NCBI RefSeq assembly: GCF_003967075.1 | Contig: NZ_AP018664.1 | Location: 806,001-870,000 of the forward strand | Source of the DNA: Sphingobium amiense | GTDB taxonomy: Bacteria; Pseudomonadota; Alphaproteobacteria; Sphingomonadales; Sphingomonadaceae | Direction of reading: 5' to 3' | Length of the DNA: 64,000 bases | Shown: positions 62,353-64,000 of the stretch, piece by piece | Layout: the number at the start of each line of letters is the position of its first letter | How positions within the stretch are numbered: the stretch's first letter is position 1 | Position numbers and translations under genes: made by a program | Notes under the pieces: model-generated | Told to the model about the DNA's origin: nothing | Databases searched by the model: none | The model's input: only the letters and a program-made list of their open reading frames with translations

Positions 62353-63972
62353 TCACGCGACGAGCGTCGCAACACCGCACCGCCGCTGATGAACCCGGAC
62401 GTCCGCCGTTCCTAGCCGGATACCCAGCGTCGCGGTAACATTATTGATGATGCCGTCCAGCAGCGGCGCTGCGGTTCCCAACACGCCGCCGATCAGGCTC
62501 GCCAGCGGGCTTGCATCGACCGTCATCCCCAACAGCGTGACGCGCAGTTGCGCACGCTGCATTAGACTGGCGGCAATGCCTCCGGTCAGGTCTCCCGTAC
62601 TGACGGTCTTGGACCGCCGGGCTTCTATGTCGGCGGTGGAGAATGTCACATTCTGGGCCTGCGTGCCGCCCAGCATGATTTGGCTGGAGCCTGTCACGCG
62701 CGTTCCCGCCGCCTGCGCCAAAGTCGCCGTCCGTAGATTGGGGGCGACGCTGAAATTCAGCAGCGCGCCGGTGTCGATGTCGCCCAGAGCAGCGGAGCCG
62801 AGTGACGGCGTGACGGCCAGTGTCACGCCGCCGGGCGATCCGCAGTCCACCTGTGACAGCCGCGCTTCCGCCGCCGCCAGTTCGAGATAGACCGGTATCC
62901 GCACTGACGCGATGCCCGGCAGCAGCGCCGATACGCTACTGTCGAGATAGAGCCGCATCTGCCCGGTGCGAAGCACCACGTCACGGCTGGCCGTAATGGT
63001 GAGGGCAGGCGACCGTGCCTGTCCCTCCCCGCGAATGACCATCAGTCGCGTGGACGAAAGGCCCGGCACGTTGACGGTGAGGTCCATTGGCACGCTCGTT
63101 CCCGATGGCGGCGACAGCATCATGCGCAGCATCGAAAAGGCGTCGAGCAGGATGGAAGGCTGGCCCGCTGCGCCCGTCGCGCTGCGGGCCGGTCCCAGAT
63201 CGACGATGTCGCTCAGCCGAACCGTCCGGCCCGGCATCCGTCCTGCCAGTGCCAGCAATGCGGTGGCGGCCGGCGATCCCCCAGATGCGTCCGCCATGGC
63301 GCCAAGCACGTCGGACAAGGGAATTTCCCGGTCGAAGAGGGCGCCATAGGCTTCCCCGTCGCGACCCAGACGGACCCGCAGCGCGTCCGCGACATGCAGC
63401 AGGTCAAGATTGGCCGCCAGCAGTCCGTTGCTGTCCAGCACCGACAGGCTGAGTTCGGTTCCAGCGAGATTTGAGAGCAGCATATTGGGCAACCCGCCGT
63501 TCAGGGAAGCCAGACCGGTGCCTAGCGAAAACGCCGCGAGATCGTTGCGGGCGGCGGTGGCGCGCGCGGTCAGATCCACGCCGTCGCGACCGACAAGCAG
63601 CCTCCCGAAGAATAAAGGCACCCGGCGCGTCACCGTGACCTTTGCCGCGCTGGAAGCAAAAGGGTCGGGCCGGAAGCGCTCCGCAACGGCGATTGCGGCG
63701 TCCGCTGTGTAGCTCCCCTTGTCCAGCGACACCATGCGCACGTTTGCCACGCCGCTCTGCGCGACCAACTGTGCGGCGGCTTCCGCCCCGCTTTGCGCGC
63801 CCGCCAGCGCTGCTGCATCGGCTACCCCCTGCAACTGCCGCCGCGCGAGATAGACCGATCCAAGATCGACCGCGACCGTTGCCGCGCCCGCCAGCATGAA
63901 GAGGGAGCCTGCCAACAGCACGCTGATCCCGCCCCGTCGGTCGGACCGCAAGGAAGGGCGACCCCGGTTCAT
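62353..63972 (-). CDS. TadG-like Flp pilus assembly protein
   Basis: A 539-residue protein of the TadG class. Seen: an N-terminal TadE/TadG-type segment DRRGGISVLLAGSLFMLAGAATVAVDLGSVYLARRQLQGVADAAALAGA, containing one TM (residues about 14-36) and the DLG-Y-R-LQ-ADAAALAGA signature, then a large periplasmic region rich in Ser, Ala and Gly. It overlaps the upstream gene by 4 bp (ATGA). It probably continues a tad locus to the right. Confidence 0.85.
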   Translation of the reverse strand: MNRGRPSLRSDRRGGISVLLAGSLFMLAGAATVAVDLGSVYLARRQLQGVADAAALAGAQSGAEAAAQLVAQSGVANVRMVSLDKGSYTADAAIAVAERFRPDPFASSAAKVTVTRRVPLFFGRLLVGRDGVDLTARATAARNDLAAFSLGTGLASLNGGLPNMLLSNLAGTELSLSVLDSNGLLAANLDLLHVADALRVRLGRDGEAYGALFDREIPLSDVLGAMADASGGSPAATALLALAGRMPGRTVRLSDIVDLGPARSATGAAGQPSILLDAFSMLRMMLSPPSGTSVPMDLTVNVPGLSSTRLMVIRGEGQARSPALTITASRDVVLRTGQMRLYLDSSVSALLPGIASVRIPVYLELAAAEARLSQVDCGSPGGVTLAVTPSLGSAALGDIDTGALLNFSVAPNLRTATLAQAAGTRVTGSSQIMLGGTQAQNVTFSTADIEARRSKTVSTGDLTGGIAASLMQRAQLRVTLLGMTVDASPLASLIGGVLGTAAPLLDGIINNVTATLGIRLGTADVRVHQRRCGVATLVA

Positions 63973-64000
63973 GAGGCCGTTATCCGAACCACGGCGCTGC
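63969..64000 (-). CDS. 3' end of a gene upstream of tadG, probably TadE-like
   Basis: Only the last nine or so codons are in the window, ending ...VVRITAS and a TGA that overlaps the tadG start as ATGA. The overlap and the tad context suggest a TadE-like pilus protein; the fragment is too short to confirm. Confidence 0.35.
   Translation of the reverse strand, partial: SAVVRITAS

Noticed and set aside
1..64000. CRISPR arrays, tRNA or rRNA genes, insertion sequences
   Set aside because: No regularly spaced repeats, no recognisable tRNA or rRNA segments and no transposase-like frames were seen on either strand.

Overview
The window is GC-rich alphaproteobacterial DNA and most resembles a sphingomonad (Sphingobium, Novosphingobium or Sphingomonas). 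That call is inferred from the protein families present: a trb-type integrative conjugative element (ICE) backbone with DUF736, DUF932, DUF2840, DUF2285 and DUF2274 proteins, TonB receptors of sphingomonad style, a CopAB copper pair and a Tad pilus gene. No rRNA, tRNA, CRISPR array, integrase or transposase was seen, so neither end of the mobile element can be placed exactly.

Region 1 (1-22834) is an ICE backbone. The left part (1-8640) holds small conserved ICE genes: a ParB-like hypothetical running off the left edge, a HicA-like toxin with a 30-residue upstream peptide, two DUF736 paralogues, DUF932, an XRE regulator, a frameshifted DUF2285 gene, an AlpA-like helix-turn-helix protein, DUF2840, a TraF-type signal peptidase and a lytic transglycosylase. 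A possible oriT stretch, the relaxase (8878), the TraG coupling protein, a ribbon-helix-helix protein and the mating-pair operon trbB-C-D-E-J-K-L-F-G-I plus DUF2274 follow. Most trb genes are joined by 4-bp ATGA overlaps.

Region 2 (22849-30157) appears to be cargo behind the trb operon: a second entry-exclusion-like protein, a LysR regulator, and a tightly coupled minus-strand six-gene operon (29676 to 24152). That operon encodes a Sel1-repeat protein, a two-TM envelope protein, a 61-residue membrane peptide, a NADAR-superfamily protein, a MerR regulator and a VIT-domain protein with five C-terminal TM segments. This gene set is not one I recognise and is the best candidate for an undescribed system. 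A palindrome lies in the gap upstream, next to a divergently transcribed small exported protein.

Region 3 (30431-41685) is a polyol/sugar module. A minus-strand operon encodes a binding lipoprotein, two permeases, an ATPase, a ROK fructokinase-like kinase and an HSL-type esterase. Divergent to it are a response regulator, a TctE-like histidine kinase and a periplasmic binding protein in one overlapping operon, then a mannitol 2-dehydrogenase-family enzyme. The logic is sensing, import, oxidation to a ketose and phosphorylation.

Region 4 (41769-48677) is a TonB receptor, a CocE/NonD (S15) hydrolase, an MFS transporter and an N-acyl-D-amino-acid deacylase, apparently for uptake and cleavage of an acylated compound. 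Region 5 (48824-52014) is a copper module: a Cys-rich small exported protein, CopA and CopB. Region 6 (52171-62301) has two tannase/feruloyl-esterase-family proteins, each followed by an exported DJ-1/PfpI protein, with a TonB siderophore-type receptor, a GlxA-type regulator and a DSD1-like PLP enzyme between them. Region 7 (62353-64000) starts a Tad pilus locus (TadG and the tail of the gene upstream of it).
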